Source of the DNA: Formosa sp. Hel3_A1_48 | GTDB lineage: Bacteria; Bacteroidota; Bacteroidia; Flavobacteriales; Flavobacteriaceae | DNA length: 64,000 nucleotides | Direction: 5' to 3' | NCBI RefSeq assembly: GCF_001735715.1 | Contig: NZ_CP017259.1 | Coordinates: 124,001 to 188,000, forward strand | Part shown: piece by piece, positions 20,409 through 29,539 of the stretch | Layout: every line of letters begins with the position of its first letter | Position numbering within the stretch: position 1 is the first letter of the stretch | Position numbers and translations under genes: made by a program | The notes under the pieces: generated by a model | Seen by the model: only the letters and a program-made list of their open reading frames with translations | Databases searched by the model: none | Told to the model about the DNA's origin: nothing

Positions 20409-21485
20409 TTGAACATTAAGCGCTTTATTTTATTAGTTTTTACTTCATATTCGATGCTAGTAGTAAGTCAGACGACTCGTAACTACTCCAATGAATTTAT
20501 GAACATAGGAGTGGATGCAGCAGCACTAGCGATGAGTGGGTCAGTGACGGCCACATCCAATGATGTCAACTCTGGGTATTGGAATCCTGCTGGATTAGTT
20601 CATTTGGAAGACAATGCATTGGCATTGATGCATTCCAGTTATTTTGCAAATATTGCAAACTACGATTACGTTGCTTTTGCAATGCCTTTGGACGACCGAA
20701 GCGCCATTGGCTTATCTGTAATTCGATTTGGAGTGGATGATATTCTGGACACAACCAAACTTATTGACCAACAAGGCAATATTAATTACGACCGAATCAA
20801 TTTATTTTCTGCTGTTGATTATGGGGTCACCTTTTCGTATGCTAGAAAACTACCAATACCGGGGTTGAATTATGGAGTTAATGCAAAAGTAATTCGTCGA
20901 ATTATTGGAGATTTTGCATCCTCATGGGGTTTTGGTTTTGATTTGGGTATACAATTCGAAACAAAAAATTGGCAATTTGGATTGATGGCTAGAGACATCA
21001 CAACAACATTCAATGCATGGGCTTTTGACCAAGACCGCTTGGAGGATATTCAAAATGCGATCCCTGGAGAGAACCAAGAAGAACCAGAAACAAATGAGTT
21101 GACGCTTCCTAAGCTACAGTTAGGTATGGCCAAAAGCTTTATTTTCGACTATGATTACAGCTTAAAAACGGAATTAGATTTAATAGTCCGTTTCGAACAA
21201 AATAATGACATCATTTCTACATCATTTGCAAGTATTACCCCTGCCTTTGGTTTTGAATTTGGGTACATAGACTTGGTGTATCTGCGCGGCGGTGTTGGCA
21301 ACTTTCAAAACGAATTAGAGTTTGATAATACTAAAAAATTAAGCTTTCAACCAAACTTAGGCCTTGGGTTCAAATACAACGGGGTTTCTATAGATTACGC
21401 TATCACTGATATTGGAGATCAAAGTGTTGCGCTCTACTCCAATGTATTTTCACTAAAAATTGATTTAGGCTTGTTTAGAAGATAA
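20409..21485 (+). CDS. PorV/PorQ-family outer-membrane protein
   Basis: A 358-residue outer-membrane beta-barrel. A signal peptide covers about residues 1-20, ending VVSQ. The conserved start of the mature protein runs through GVDAAALAMSG and NSGYWNPAGL, the FadL-like PorV/PorQ signature. Alternating beta strands follow and the C-terminus is FRR. PorV acts as a shuttle for type IX secretion substrates. This copy may be a PorV/PorQ paralogue rather than PorV itself. The start is TTG, chosen because it gives a complete signal peptide. It lies two bases before the DUF4105 gene. Confidence 0.8.
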   Translation: MNIKRFILLVFTSYSMLVVSQTTRNYSNEFMNIGVDAAALAMSGSVTATSNDVNSGYWNPAGLVHLEDNALALMHSSYFANIANYDYVAFAMPLDDRSAIGLSVIRFGVDDILDTTKLIDQQGNINYDRINLFSAVDYGVTFSYARKLPIPGLNYGVNAKVIRRIIGDFASSWGFGFDLGIQFETKNWQFGLMARDITTTFNAWAFDQDRLEDIQNAIPGENQEEPETNELTLPKLQLGMAKSFIFDYDYSLKTELDLIVRFEQNNDIISTSFASITPAFGFEFGYIDLVYLRGGVGNFQNELEFDNTKKLSFQPNLGLGFKYNGVSIDYAITDIGDQSVALYSNVFSLKIDLGLFRR

Positions 21486-21487
21486 CT

Positions 21488-22666
21488 ATGAAGAAATTAT
21501 ACCTAACTCTATTACTGCTCAGTTCTTTTTGCTTAACAAATGCGCAAATCCAGCTTTCAAAATACGCAGAAGTTAGTGTACTGACTATTGGGCCAGGCAC
21601 CGCCCTAAATGATGCATTTGGCCACAATGCAATCCGCATAAAAGACCCCATGTACAAGCTTGACCTGGTATTTGATTATGGTCGATATAACTTTGAGGCA
21701 GAGGGTTTTTATGTGAATTTTGCCAGAGGGAAATTAATATACGAGATTGGGTGGTCCGAGTTTAGCGATTTTATTGAACACTACAAAAACGCTAAAAGAG
21801 AAGTGAAATCGCAAACACTGAATCTAACTGCCACTGAAAAACAAACTCTTTTTACTGAGCTTCAAAGAAATATTCAGCCACAAAATAAAAGCTATACCTA
21901 TGACTTTTTTTATAACAACTGCGCCACTAAGATAAAAGATGTATTTATTTCGGTTTGCAGTAAAAAGATTGTCTTTAATGAGCCAAAAGATTTTGAACCA
22001 CTAACTTTTCGAGAATTAATACGTTCTGCTGTACCGTCAAATACATGGGGTGGTTTTGGAATTGACCTTGCTCTAGGCTCAGTAATAGATCAAACTGCCA
22101 CTTCAGAAGAGCATATGTTTCTACCTAATTATATCTACGCTTTTTTTAAAATCGCTACATTCGAAAAACCGCAAAAAAAATTAGTGAAAAAAGAAACTTT
22201 TTTGAACGCTGAACAAATTGACGTTCAAACATTTTTCTGGAGCAGTCCATTGTTTGTTTTTGGCGTTTTGGGCCTACTTTTGACATTAATAACCTACAAG
22301 GACTACAGCTATAGTTCCAGGACACAATGGGTTGATGTTACTGTTTTTACGCTAACAGGCCTAATCGGTACAATAGTTATGCTTCTTTGGTTTGCAACAG
22401 ACCATACGGCTACGGCATACAACTACAACAGTTTATGGGCATTTGCTTTCAATCTTTTATTGATTCCAACTGTCCTTAAAAAAAGAGTGAAAAAACGATT
22501 TATAGGTTATCTTAAGTTCTTGATTTTACTTTTACTACTTATGCTTCTTCATTGGTGCACAAATGTGCAATCGTTCAATATAGCTGTAATACCTATATGG
22601 ATAACATTAATGATTCGATACCTTTACCTATGCAAATGGTCTAGTGGTAATTTAAACACCCCTTAA
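21488..22666 (+). CDS. DUF4105 membrane protein with N-terminal signal peptide
   Basis: A 392-residue protein. The signal peptide (about 1-20) ends TNA. A periplasmic DUF4105/Lnb N-terminal-like domain follows (about 30-230), with FGHNAIRI and YNNCATKIKD, which supply a His and a Cys in the style of NlpC/P60-like peptidases. Four to five membrane helices occupy residues 245-385. Related domains occur in lacto-N-biosidase and in bacterial membrane proteins of unknown job. The Cys/His content suggests a papain-like hydrolase or acyltransferase at the periplasmic face (inference). Confidence 0.8.
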   Translation: MKKLYLTLLLLSSFCLTNAQIQLSKYAEVSVLTIGPGTALNDAFGHNAIRIKDPMYKLDLVFDYGRYNFEAEGFYVNFARGKLIYEIGWSEFSDFIEHYKNAKREVKSQTLNLTATEKQTLFTELQRNIQPQNKSYTYDFFYNNCATKIKDVFISVCSKKIVFNEPKDFEPLTFRELIRSAVPSNTWGGFGIDLALGSVIDQTATSEEHMFLPNYIYAFFKIATFEKPQKKLVKKETFLNAEQIDVQTFFWSSPLFVFGVLGLLLTLITYKDYSYSSRTQWVDVTVFTLTGLIGTIVMLLWFATDHTATAYNYNSLWAFAFNLLLIPTVLKKRVKKRFIGYLKFLILLLLLMLLHWCTNVQSFNIAVIPIWITLMIRYLYLCKWSSGNLNTP

Positions 22667-22676
22667 ATTTAAGCAA

Positions 22677-24536
22677 TTGAATTACTTAAACGTTGAAGAT
22701 ATATCAAAATCCTTTGGAGAACTATCTCTTTTTGAGCACCTCTCATTTAGTATCCATAAAGACCAAAAAGTAGCATTTATTGCAAAAAATGGTACCGGAA
22801 AAACAACCATTCTAAATATTTTGACAGGGTCAGACACTCCAGATTCTGGTAAAATCATATACAGAAAAGATGTGCGTATGGCATTTCTTTCTCAAGAACC
22901 AAAATTAAACCCTCTCTTGAGTATTAGAGAATCAATATTTGCTTCCGATAACCCAATCTTAAAAGTTATTGAAAATTACCATAAAGCCTTAGAAAATCCG
23001 AATGACACCAAAACATACCAATTTGCTTTTGATGAAATGGAACGCTTTCAGGCTTGGGACTTTGAAAACAAATACACCCAGATTTTATACAAGCTAAAAC
23101 TCAACGATTTAGATGAAAAAGTAAATGCTCTGTCAGGTGGACAAAAAAAGCGGCTCGCTTTGGCAACAACCCTGCTTAGCAAGCCGGATTTACTGATTTT
23201 GGATGAACCTACAAACCACTTAGATTTGGAGATGATCGAATGGCTTGAAGCTTTTTTTGAAAAAGAGAGTATTACACTTTTCATGGTGACGCATGACCGC
23301 TATTTTCTTGAACGTGTATGCTCCACAATAATAGAATTAGATCATGGAAAAATTTATTCTTACAAAGGTAATTATTCATATTTCCTAGAGAAAAAAGAAG
23401 AGCGCATACAGAATGAAGCTACAGAAACCAATAAAGCAAAACAACTCTTCAAAAAAGAACTCAAGTGGATAAGAAGACAACCTAAAGCCAGAACCACAAA
23501 ATCCAAATCTAGAATTGACGACTTTCAGAACATTAAAAAACGAGCGCATCAGCGCCGCCAAGACCATGAAATACAACTAGAAATTAACATGGAACGTCTG
23601 GGTGCAAAAATTTTAGAACTGCACAAGGTTTCTAAATCCTTTGATGAAAAAATCATTCTTGATGGATTCAGTTATACGATTCAAAAAGGTGAGCGCATCG
23701 GTATAATAGGAAAAAATGGAACAGGAAAGTCAACTTTTCTGAACATGATTACAGGAGGGCTAAAACCAGACAGCGGAAAAATTGTATATGGCGAAACACT
23801 AAAGTTTGGCTATTACACCCAACAAGGCATCCAACCAAAACCACAGCAAAAAGTTATAGACATCGTAAGAGATTATGGCGATTACATTCCACTTAAAAAA
23901 GGACGACAAATAAGTGCGCAGCAACTGTTAGAACGCTTCCTTTTTAGCCGACAAAAACAGTATGATTTTGTGGAAAAACTAAGTGGTGGAGAGCGTAAAA
24001 GGCTCTATCTATGTACCGTTTTAATACAAAACCCAAACTTTCTGATTTTGGACGAACCCACAAATGATTTGGATATTGTTACGTTGAATGTTCTAGAAAA
24101 TTTTCTTTTGGATTTTCCAGGCTGTTTGATTGTAGTGTCGCACGATCGTTATTTTATGGATAAAATTGTTGATCATCTTTTTGTGTTTCAGGGTAATGGT
24201 ATTGTAGAAAACTTCCCTGGTAATTATACAGATTATAGATTTTATGAAGACAGTAAACCAAATAATAGCCCAACCAAATTAAAGGCAAGTAAAAAACACA
24301 ACACTGAAGCAGATTCAGTGGCAAAACTAAGTTTTAATGAGCAAAAAGAGCTAAAGAACTTAGAGAGCAAATTGAAAAGTTTAGAATACGACAAAAAACT
24401 ACTCGAATCTAAATTTGAAGACCTTAGTTTAGATGTAGAGACTATTCAGAAACTTTCTAATGACCTTAAAGATTTAATTGAAAATATTGAGAAAAAAGAA
24501 ATCCGCTGGATGGAACTAATTGAAAAGTTCGAATGA
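22677..24536 (+). CDS. ABC-F family ATPase (Uup-like)
   Basis: A 619-residue soluble protein with two ABC ATPase domains and no membrane segment. Walker A sequences are AKNGTGKTT and GKNGTGKST. Signatures are LSGGQKKRLAL and LSGGERKRLYL. Walker B sites are LILDEPTNHLDL and LILDEPTNDLDI. A charged linker (about 245-300) and a C-terminal coiled coil (about 545-615) match the Uup subgroup, which acts on ribosomes or branched DNA. The start is TTG ten bases after the DUF4105 stop. It overlaps the following gene by four bases. Confidence 0.92.
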   Translation: MNYLNVEDISKSFGELSLFEHLSFSIHKDQKVAFIAKNGTGKTTILNILTGSDTPDSGKIIYRKDVRMAFLSQEPKLNPLLSIRESIFASDNPILKVIENYHKALENPNDTKTYQFAFDEMERFQAWDFENKYTQILYKLKLNDLDEKVNALSGGQKKRLALATTLLSKPDLLILDEPTNHLDLEMIEWLEAFFEKESITLFMVTHDRYFLERVCSTIIELDHGKIYSYKGNYSYFLEKKEERIQNEATETNKAKQLFKKELKWIRRQPKARTTKSKSRIDDFQNIKKRAHQRRQDHEIQLEINMERLGAKILELHKVSKSFDEKIILDGFSYTIQKGERIGIIGKNGTGKSTFLNMITGGLKPDSGKIVYGETLKFGYYTQQGIQPKPQQKVIDIVRDYGDYIPLKKGRQISAQQLLERFLFSRQKQYDFVEKLSGGERKRLYLCTVLIQNPNFLILDEPTNDLDIVTLNVLENFLLDFPGCLIVVSHDRYFMDKIVDHLFVFQGNGIVENFPGNYTDYRFYEDSKPNNSPTKLKASKKHNTEADSVAKLSFNEQKELKNLESKLKSLEYDKKLLESKFEDLSLDVETIQKLSNDLKDLIENIEKKEIRWMELIEKFE

Positions 24537-25096
24537 AACAAATTTGGTTGTATATCAAATTTTTGTGGCACTCCAAAAATCAACATGGTGTTCACTCCCC
24601 TTTTGTGTATGCCTTGGTCACCAAATGCTTTTACAATAATCTAAAACTAAAAAGCCATCGAAAACTTAAAACTAATTCCAAAGATTTCAAAAAAGCAAAA
24701 TTAATCTATCGATTTATAAATTATTATGAATTTAAAACTATTTACCACCCAAATACATTGAGTGAAAATCTAGAAACCGCACTTTCCTTGTCCGACCATG
24801 GGCCAATTGTGTCAATTTATTCGGGAAAAATTCCGAAAATTAAAAGTTTTGAGACCACACTACTAATTTATCTAAAGTCCATCACTAATGATTCAGGTTT
24901 GGATCGTATTTTAAGTTCATGCAGTAATGATTCTGTAGTAATCATTGAAGGTATACGCCAATCTCCAGAAGACTTTAGACAGTGGAAAGTACTTAAATCC
25001 AATCCTTTAGTTCGTGTGAGTATAGATACGTTTTATTTTGGGTTTTTATATTTTCGAAAGGAACAAAACAAAGAACACTTTACAATTCGTGTATAA
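24533..25096 (+). CDS. Degenerate class I SAM-methyltransferase-like protein
   Basis: A 187-residue protein that overlaps the ABC-F stop. The N-terminus NQHGVHSPFVYALVTKCFY and the C-terminus IDTFYFGFLYFRKEQ...FTIRV resemble a small flavobacterial methyltransferase family as I remember it. The region where the glycine-rich SAM-binding motif should follow the helix KAKLIYRFINYYE reads IYHPNTLSENLET, with no Gly. The protein also seems some 40-60 residues short through the middle. The frame is intact, so this looks like a family member that has lost SAM binding, not a fresh pseudogene. Function unknown. Confidence 0.6.
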   Translation: MKQIWLYIKFLWHSKNQHGVHSPFVYALVTKCFYNNLKLKSHRKLKTNSKDFKKAKLIYRFINYYEFKTIYHPNTLSENLETALSLSDHGPIVSIYSGKIPKIKSFETTLLIYLKSITNDSGLDRILSSCSNDSVVIIEGIRQSPEDFRQWKVLKSNPLVRVSIDTFYFGFLYFRKEQNKEHFTIRV

Positions 25097-25127
25097 TTTT
25101 CTTAACTTTAGAGTCTAATTTCGCTCT

Positions 25128-25691
25128 ATGAAGATTTATACAAAAACCGGAGACAAAGGTAACACCGCATTGTATGGTGGCAGCAGAGTTCAAAAACACA
25201 ATCTTTTTGTAGAAGCTTATGGAACAGTTGACGAACTCAATGCAAACATCGGTTTGCTAAGAGATCATTTGAATGATGCTGCCCAAATAAAAAGTCTAAT
25301 TAGTATTCAAAAAGTTTTATTTGATTTAGGTGCACAACTAGCCTCTGGTCCCGTCAATAAGGAAAAAAACAAATCAAGACTTCCTCAAATTAAAAACAGT
25401 ACCATTGAATTTTTAGAAACTGAAATAGACGAAATGAATATTTTGTTAAGCCCGATGACCCACTTTATACTTCCAGGAGGTCACCTCATTGTGTCGCATT
25501 GTCATATCGCTCGTTGTGTTTGTAGAAGAGCAGAACGTAGAGTAAGCCAAATAGCTGAACTTCATGATATCAATTCAAACATACTCATCTACCTAAATCG
25601 CCTGTCTGATTATTTATTTGTACTTGCAAGGCTAATTGCCAAACAACATAAAGCTGAAGAATTGAAGTGGATTCCCTCAAAAAACGAATGA
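25128..25691 (+). CDS. Cob(I)yrinic acid a,c-diamide adenosyltransferase (PduO type)
   Basis: A 187-residue all-helical enzyme that transfers adenosyl from ATP to cob(I)alamin, giving coenzyme B12. The N-terminal ATP motif is TKTGDKGNTALYGG. AYGTVDELNANIG and the C-terminal RCVCRRAERR are diagnostic of the PduO/MMAB type. A MeaB chaperone gene lies about 5 kb downstream. Together they indicate that the organism uses adenosylcobalamin-dependent methylmalonyl-CoA mutase, which is not in this window. Confidence 0.95.
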   Translation: MKIYTKTGDKGNTALYGGSRVQKHNLFVEAYGTVDELNANIGLLRDHLNDAAQIKSLISIQKVLFDLGAQLASGPVNKEKNKSRLPQIKNSTIEFLETEIDEMNILLSPMTHFILPGGHLIVSHCHIARCVCRRAERRVSQIAELHDINSNILIYLNRLSDYLFVLARLIAKQHKAEELKWIPSKNE

Positions 25692-25781
25692 TTTTCGTTT
25701 GATTAATTTGCATTTTTTTCGCCCATAAAATACAAATCAAAAAAAAGTTAATAACTCCAAACTAATTATATGTATTTTTTC

Positions 25782-25811
25782 TTGCCTTTTTCAGGTAAAA
25801 ATTTATTTTTG
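25782..25811 (+). promoter_or_regulatory. Promoter of the DUF2795 gene (perfect Bacteroidota consensus)
   Basis: TTG (25782-25784), exactly 19 bases, then TATTTTTG (25804-25811): a full match to TTG-N19-TAnnTTTG. The predicted start of transcription is about 15 bases before the ATG. Confidence 0.75.
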
Positions 25812-25834
25812 CAAAAAATAAATACATTATAATT

Positions 25835-26056
25835 ATGTACTGGACACTCGAATTAGCATCGTACTTAAGTGACGCACCATGGCCTGCAACAAAAGATGAG
25901 TTGATTGATTATTCTATAAGAACTGGTTCTCCGCTTGAAGTTGTAGAGAATTTACAAGCTATAGAGGACGAGGGTGAAACTTATGACTCAATTCAAGAAA
26001 TTTGGCCAGATTATCCTTCTGACGAAGACTATCTTTGGAATGAAGATGAATACTAA
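25835..26056 (+). CDS. DUF2795 small acidic protein
   Basis: A 73-residue acidic protein beginning MYWTLELASYL. It has the helical DUF2795-type core ATKDELIDYSIRTGSPLEVVENLQ and a C-terminal run rich in Asp, Glu, Tyr and Trp. It is a conserved small protein in Flavobacteriia with no established function. It forms a single-gene unit bounded by a perfect promoter upstream and a strong terminator directly after its stop, so it is probably expressed well and independently. Confidence 0.85.
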   Translation: MYWTLELASYLSDAPWPATKDELIDYSIRTGSPLEVVENLQAIEDEGETYDSIQEIWPDYPSDEDYLWNEDEY

Positions 26057-26059
26057 ACC

Positions 26060-26087
26060 AAAAAGTCTCTTTTGAGACTTTTTTTTT
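26060..26087 (+). terminator. Intrinsic terminator after the DUF2795 gene
   Basis: AAAAGTCTC-TTTT-GAGACTTTT gives a 9-10 bp stem with a 4-base loop, running into nine T residues, four bases after the stop codon. It separates this gene from secA. Confidence 0.9.
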
Positions 26088-26121
26088 GGGTTAATTATTC
26101 CCTAAAATTAAGAACAAGCCG

Positions 26122-26129
26122 TATATTTG
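26122..26129 (+). promoter_or_regulatory. Candidate secA promoter, -7 box
   Basis: TATATTTG matches TAnnTTTG exactly and lies between the upstream terminator and secA. The -33 element is imperfect (TTC). It predicts a secA leader of about 45 bases. Confidence 0.55.
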
Positions 26130-26178
26130 ACAGTCTTATATTCTGAGAATCAAAGACAGTAATTAGAACAACACCATA

Positions 26179-29100
26179 ATGAGTATACTCAATTCAGTTT
26201 TAAAAGTATTTGTTGGTGATAAATCCAAACAAGACGTAAAGGCCATAATGCCTATCGTTAAAGAAATCAAGCTATTTGAGCCCAAAGTTGCCACTTTGAG
26301 TCATGATGAACTTCGAGCTAAAACAGAGGAATTTAAATCAAGAATTAAAGTTGCTTGTGCAGAACTTGAAAAGGAAATAGAAGAACTACGCAAAGAAATT
26401 AACAACAGTACTGATATTGATCACAAAGAAGAACTTTACGAAGAAATAGATCAATTGAATGATAAAATATACAGTACTACACAAGATGTTCTCAATGCCA
26501 TTTTACCTGAAGCATTTGCTGTAGTTAAAGAAACGGCAAAACGCTTTGTCCAAAACACTTCAATAAAAGTAAGAGCTAGCGCTGTTGACCGTGAAATAGC
26601 TGGAAGAAAACCCTACGTCACTCTTGAAGGTGATTATGCGCTTTGGGCAAACTCTTGGGATGCTGCAGGCAAACCCATCACATGGGACATGATTCATTAC
26701 GATGTTCAATTGATTGGTGGCGTAGCCATGCATCAAGGAAAAATTGCTGAAATGCAGACAGGTGAAGGTAAAACCTTAGTAGCTACCCTTCCCGTCTATC
26801 TAAATGCATTAACAGAAAAAGGGGTACATCTTGTTACTGTGAACGATTACTTGGCGAAAAGGGACAGCGCATGGATGGCACCAATTTTTCAATTCCATGG
26901 TATGAGTGTCGATTGTATTGATTTGCACAAACCTAATTCTGCTGAGCGAAAGAAAGCTTATAACGCAGATATTACCTATGGCACAAACAACGAATTTGGT
27001 TTTGATTATTTGCGCGATAATATGGCGCACACAACAGATGATCTGGTGCAAAAACCACACCACTACGCAATAGTCGATGAGATTGATTCGGTACTTATCG
27101 ATGACGCACGAACACCTCTAATTATTTCAGGACCAGTACCCCAGGGCGATCGTCATGAGTTTATGGAACTAAAACCAAAAATTCAGGATATTGTTAGCGT
27201 GCAAAGAAAGTATCTTACAGGAGTTTTGGCAGAGGCTAAAAAAAGCATCGCAAATGGAGATACCAAAGAAGGTGGTTTTCAATTATTGCGTGTTTACAGA
27301 GGGATTCCAAAAAACAAAGCACTTATTAAATTTTTGAGTGAAGAAGGTATAAAACAACTGTTGCAAAAAACAGAAAACTTCTACATGCAGGACAATAACA
27401 GAGAAATGCCCAAAGTGGATGCAGAACTCTATTATGTTATTGATGAAAAAAACAATCAAATTGAACTTTCTGACAAGGGTGTTGATTACCTCTCTGGAGT
27501 AGATGATCCTAACTTTTTTGTCATGCCAGAAATGGGAATGGAAATTTCAAAAATTGAAGATCAAAACTTAGCTCCTGAAAAAGAAGCCAAACTCAAAGAA
27601 GAATTATTTAGAGAATTTGGTGTGAAATCGGAACGAATTCACACCATGAATCAATTGCTTAAAGCCTATGCTTTATTTGAAAAAGACATCCAATATGTGG
27701 TAATGGACAATAAAGTCATGATTGTAGATGAGCAAACTGGCCGAATTATGGACGGACGGCGCTACAGTGACGGGCTACACCAAGCAATTGAAGCAAAAGA
27801 AAACGTAAAAATTGAGGCAGCCACACAAACCTTTGCTACCATTACACTGCAGAACTATTTCCGTATGTACCGAAAATTATCGGGGATGACAGGAACAGCG
27901 GTTACAGAAGCTGGTGAGTTCTGGGAAATTTACAAACTCGATGTAGTAGAAATTCCAACAAATCGCCCAATTGCAAGAGACGACAGAGAAGATTTAGTAT
28001 ACAAAACTAAACGTGAAAAATACAATGCTGTTATTGATGAAGTAACTGATCTTTCTCAATCTGGACGCCCCGTATTAATAGGAACCACTAGTGTTGAAAT
28101 TAGTGAATTGCTAGGTAAAATGCTTAGTATCAGAAAGATACCGCACAATGTTTTAAATGCCAAATTACACAAAAAAGAAGCTGATATTGTAGCCGAAGCT
28201 GGAAAACCAGGACAGGTGACTATAGCTACAAATATGGCAGGTCGGGGTACAGATATCAAGTTGTCTGAGGAAGTTAAGAAAGCTGGTGGGCTTGCCATTG
28301 TAGGGACTGAGCGCCACGACTCTCGTCGTGTAGACCGGCAGCTAAGGGGACGTGCAGGACGCCAAGGCGATCCAGGCAGTTCTCAATTCTATGTTTCCTT
28401 AGAAGATAATTTAATGCGCTTGTTTGGAAGTGAGCGTATCGCTAAAATGATGGACCGAATGGGTCTTGAAGAAGGCGAAGTGATTCAGCATTCAATGATT
28501 TCAAAATCTATTGAACGTGCGCAGAAAAAAGTTGAAGAAAACCAATTTGGTGTTCGTAAGCGATTGCTTGAATACGATGACGTTATGAATGCACAGCGTG
28601 AGGTGGTATACAAGAGAAGATTTAATGCACTGAACGGAGAACGTTTACGAGTAGATTTAGCCAATATGGTGTACGATACCGCTGAAATTATCACACAATA
28701 TAATAAAGATACAAACGACTTTAAAAACTTTGAATTCGAACTAATTCGCTATTTTTCAATGAGTTCACCATTGGATAAAAGTGAATTTGAAAACGCATCA
28801 GCACAAGAAATCACAAGACAAATATATAAAGTCGCTTTTGAACATTATGAAGATAAAATGGAGCGAAATGCTGACCTAGCATTTCCAGTTATCAAAAATG
28901 TTTATGAAACACAGCGCGATAAGTTTAAAAGGATTGTAGTGCCCTTTACCGATGGTACCAAAACACTTCAAGTCATTACAGATTTAGAGAAATCCTATGA
29001 AACTAACGGTAAACAATTGGTTACAGATTTCGAAAAAAACATTTCATTAGCTATCATAGATGAGTCTTGGAAAACACATCTTCGTAAAATGGATGAATTA

Positions 29101-29535
29101 AAACAATCTGTACAGCTTGCCGTACATGAACAAAAAGACCCACTACTGATCTATAAGTTTGAATCCTTTGAATTGTTTAAGGCCATGATTGATCAGGTCA
29201 ATAAAGATGTAATTTCATTTTTATTCAAAGGAGAAATACCTCGAGAGACCGCCAATACGATTCAAGAAGCAAAATCAAGACGCCGTGAAAAAGTTCAAAC
29301 CTCAAAAGACGTAATTCCAAACATGGACGAGCGTGCAGCGGAATCAAGAGCTGCAGGGAACACACAGCGCAGGTCTCAAGTAGTTGAGACGATTGTTAGA
29401 GAGCAACCAAAAATCGGCCGAAATGACCGAGTGGTAATCAAAAATGTAATGAGTGGAGAATCGAAAACTGTTAAATACAAACAAGCTGAACCACTTATTA
29501 AAAAGGGGGAATGGATTTTGGTCAAAATTGCCTAA
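26179..29535 (+). CDS. secA: Protein translocase ATPase SecA
   Basis: A 1118-residue motor that drives preproteins through SecYEG. It shows Walker A MQTGEGKT, DEAD-type VDEIDSVLIDDAR, the preprotein cross-linking region, helicase motif GRAGRQGDPG and the helical scaffold and wing regions. Extra length relative to E. coli (901) comes from an N-terminal charged helix insert (about 45-90), an insert in NBD1 (about 330-440) and other expansions common in Bacteroidota. The C-terminus GEWILVKIA lacks the usual zinc-binding Cys cluster. It ends four bases before the convergent M23 gene. Confidence 0.98.
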   Translation: MSILNSVLKVFVGDKSKQDVKAIMPIVKEIKLFEPKVATLSHDELRAKTEEFKSRIKVACAELEKEIEELRKEINNSTDIDHKEELYEEIDQLNDKIYSTTQDVLNAILPEAFAVVKETAKRFVQNTSIKVRASAVDREIAGRKPYVTLEGDYALWANSWDAAGKPITWDMIHYDVQLIGGVAMHQGKIAEMQTGEGKTLVATLPVYLNALTEKGVHLVTVNDYLAKRDSAWMAPIFQFHGMSVDCIDLHKPNSAERKKAYNADITYGTNNEFGFDYLRDNMAHTTDDLVQKPHHYAIVDEIDSVLIDDARTPLIISGPVPQGDRHEFMELKPKIQDIVSVQRKYLTGVLAEAKKSIANGDTKEGGFQLLRVYRGIPKNKALIKFLSEEGIKQLLQKTENFYMQDNNREMPKVDAELYYVIDEKNNQIELSDKGVDYLSGVDDPNFFVMPEMGMEISKIEDQNLAPEKEAKLKEELFREFGVKSERIHTMNQLLKAYALFEKDIQYVVMDNKVMIVDEQTGRIMDGRRYSDGLHQAIEAKENVKIEAATQTFATITLQNYFRMYRKLSGMTGTAVTEAGEFWEIYKLDVVEIPTNRPIARDDREDLVYKTKREKYNAVIDEVTDLSQSGRPVLIGTTSVEISELLGKMLSIRKIPHNVLNAKLHKKEADIVAEAGKPGQVTIATNMAGRGTDIKLSEEVKKAGGLAIVGTERHDSRRVDRQLRGRAGRQGDPGSSQFYVSLEDNLMRLFGSERIAKMMDRMGLEEGEVIQHSMISKSIERAQKKVEENQFGVRKRLLEYDDVMNAQREVVYKRRFNALNGERLRVDLANMVYDTAEIITQYNKDTNDFKNFEFELIRYFSMSSPLDKSEFENASAQEITRQIYKVAFEHYEDKMERNADLAFPVIKNVYETQRDKFKRIVVPFTDGTKTLQVITDLEKSYETNGKQLVTDFEKNISLAIIDESWKTHLRKMDELKQSVQLAVHEQKDPLLIYKFESFELFKAMIDQVNKDVISFLFKGEIPRETANTIQEAKSRRREKVQTSKDVIPNMDERAAESRAAGNTQRRSQVVETIVREQPKIGRNDRVVIKNVMSGESKTVKYKQAEPLIKKGEWILVKIA

Positions 29536-29539
29536 GCCT

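Noticed and set aside
24533-25096. Frameshifted or broken methyltransferase pseudogene
   Set aside because: The frame is intact from start to stop and remains coupled to the upstream gene, so it is listed as a coding gene with a lost motif.
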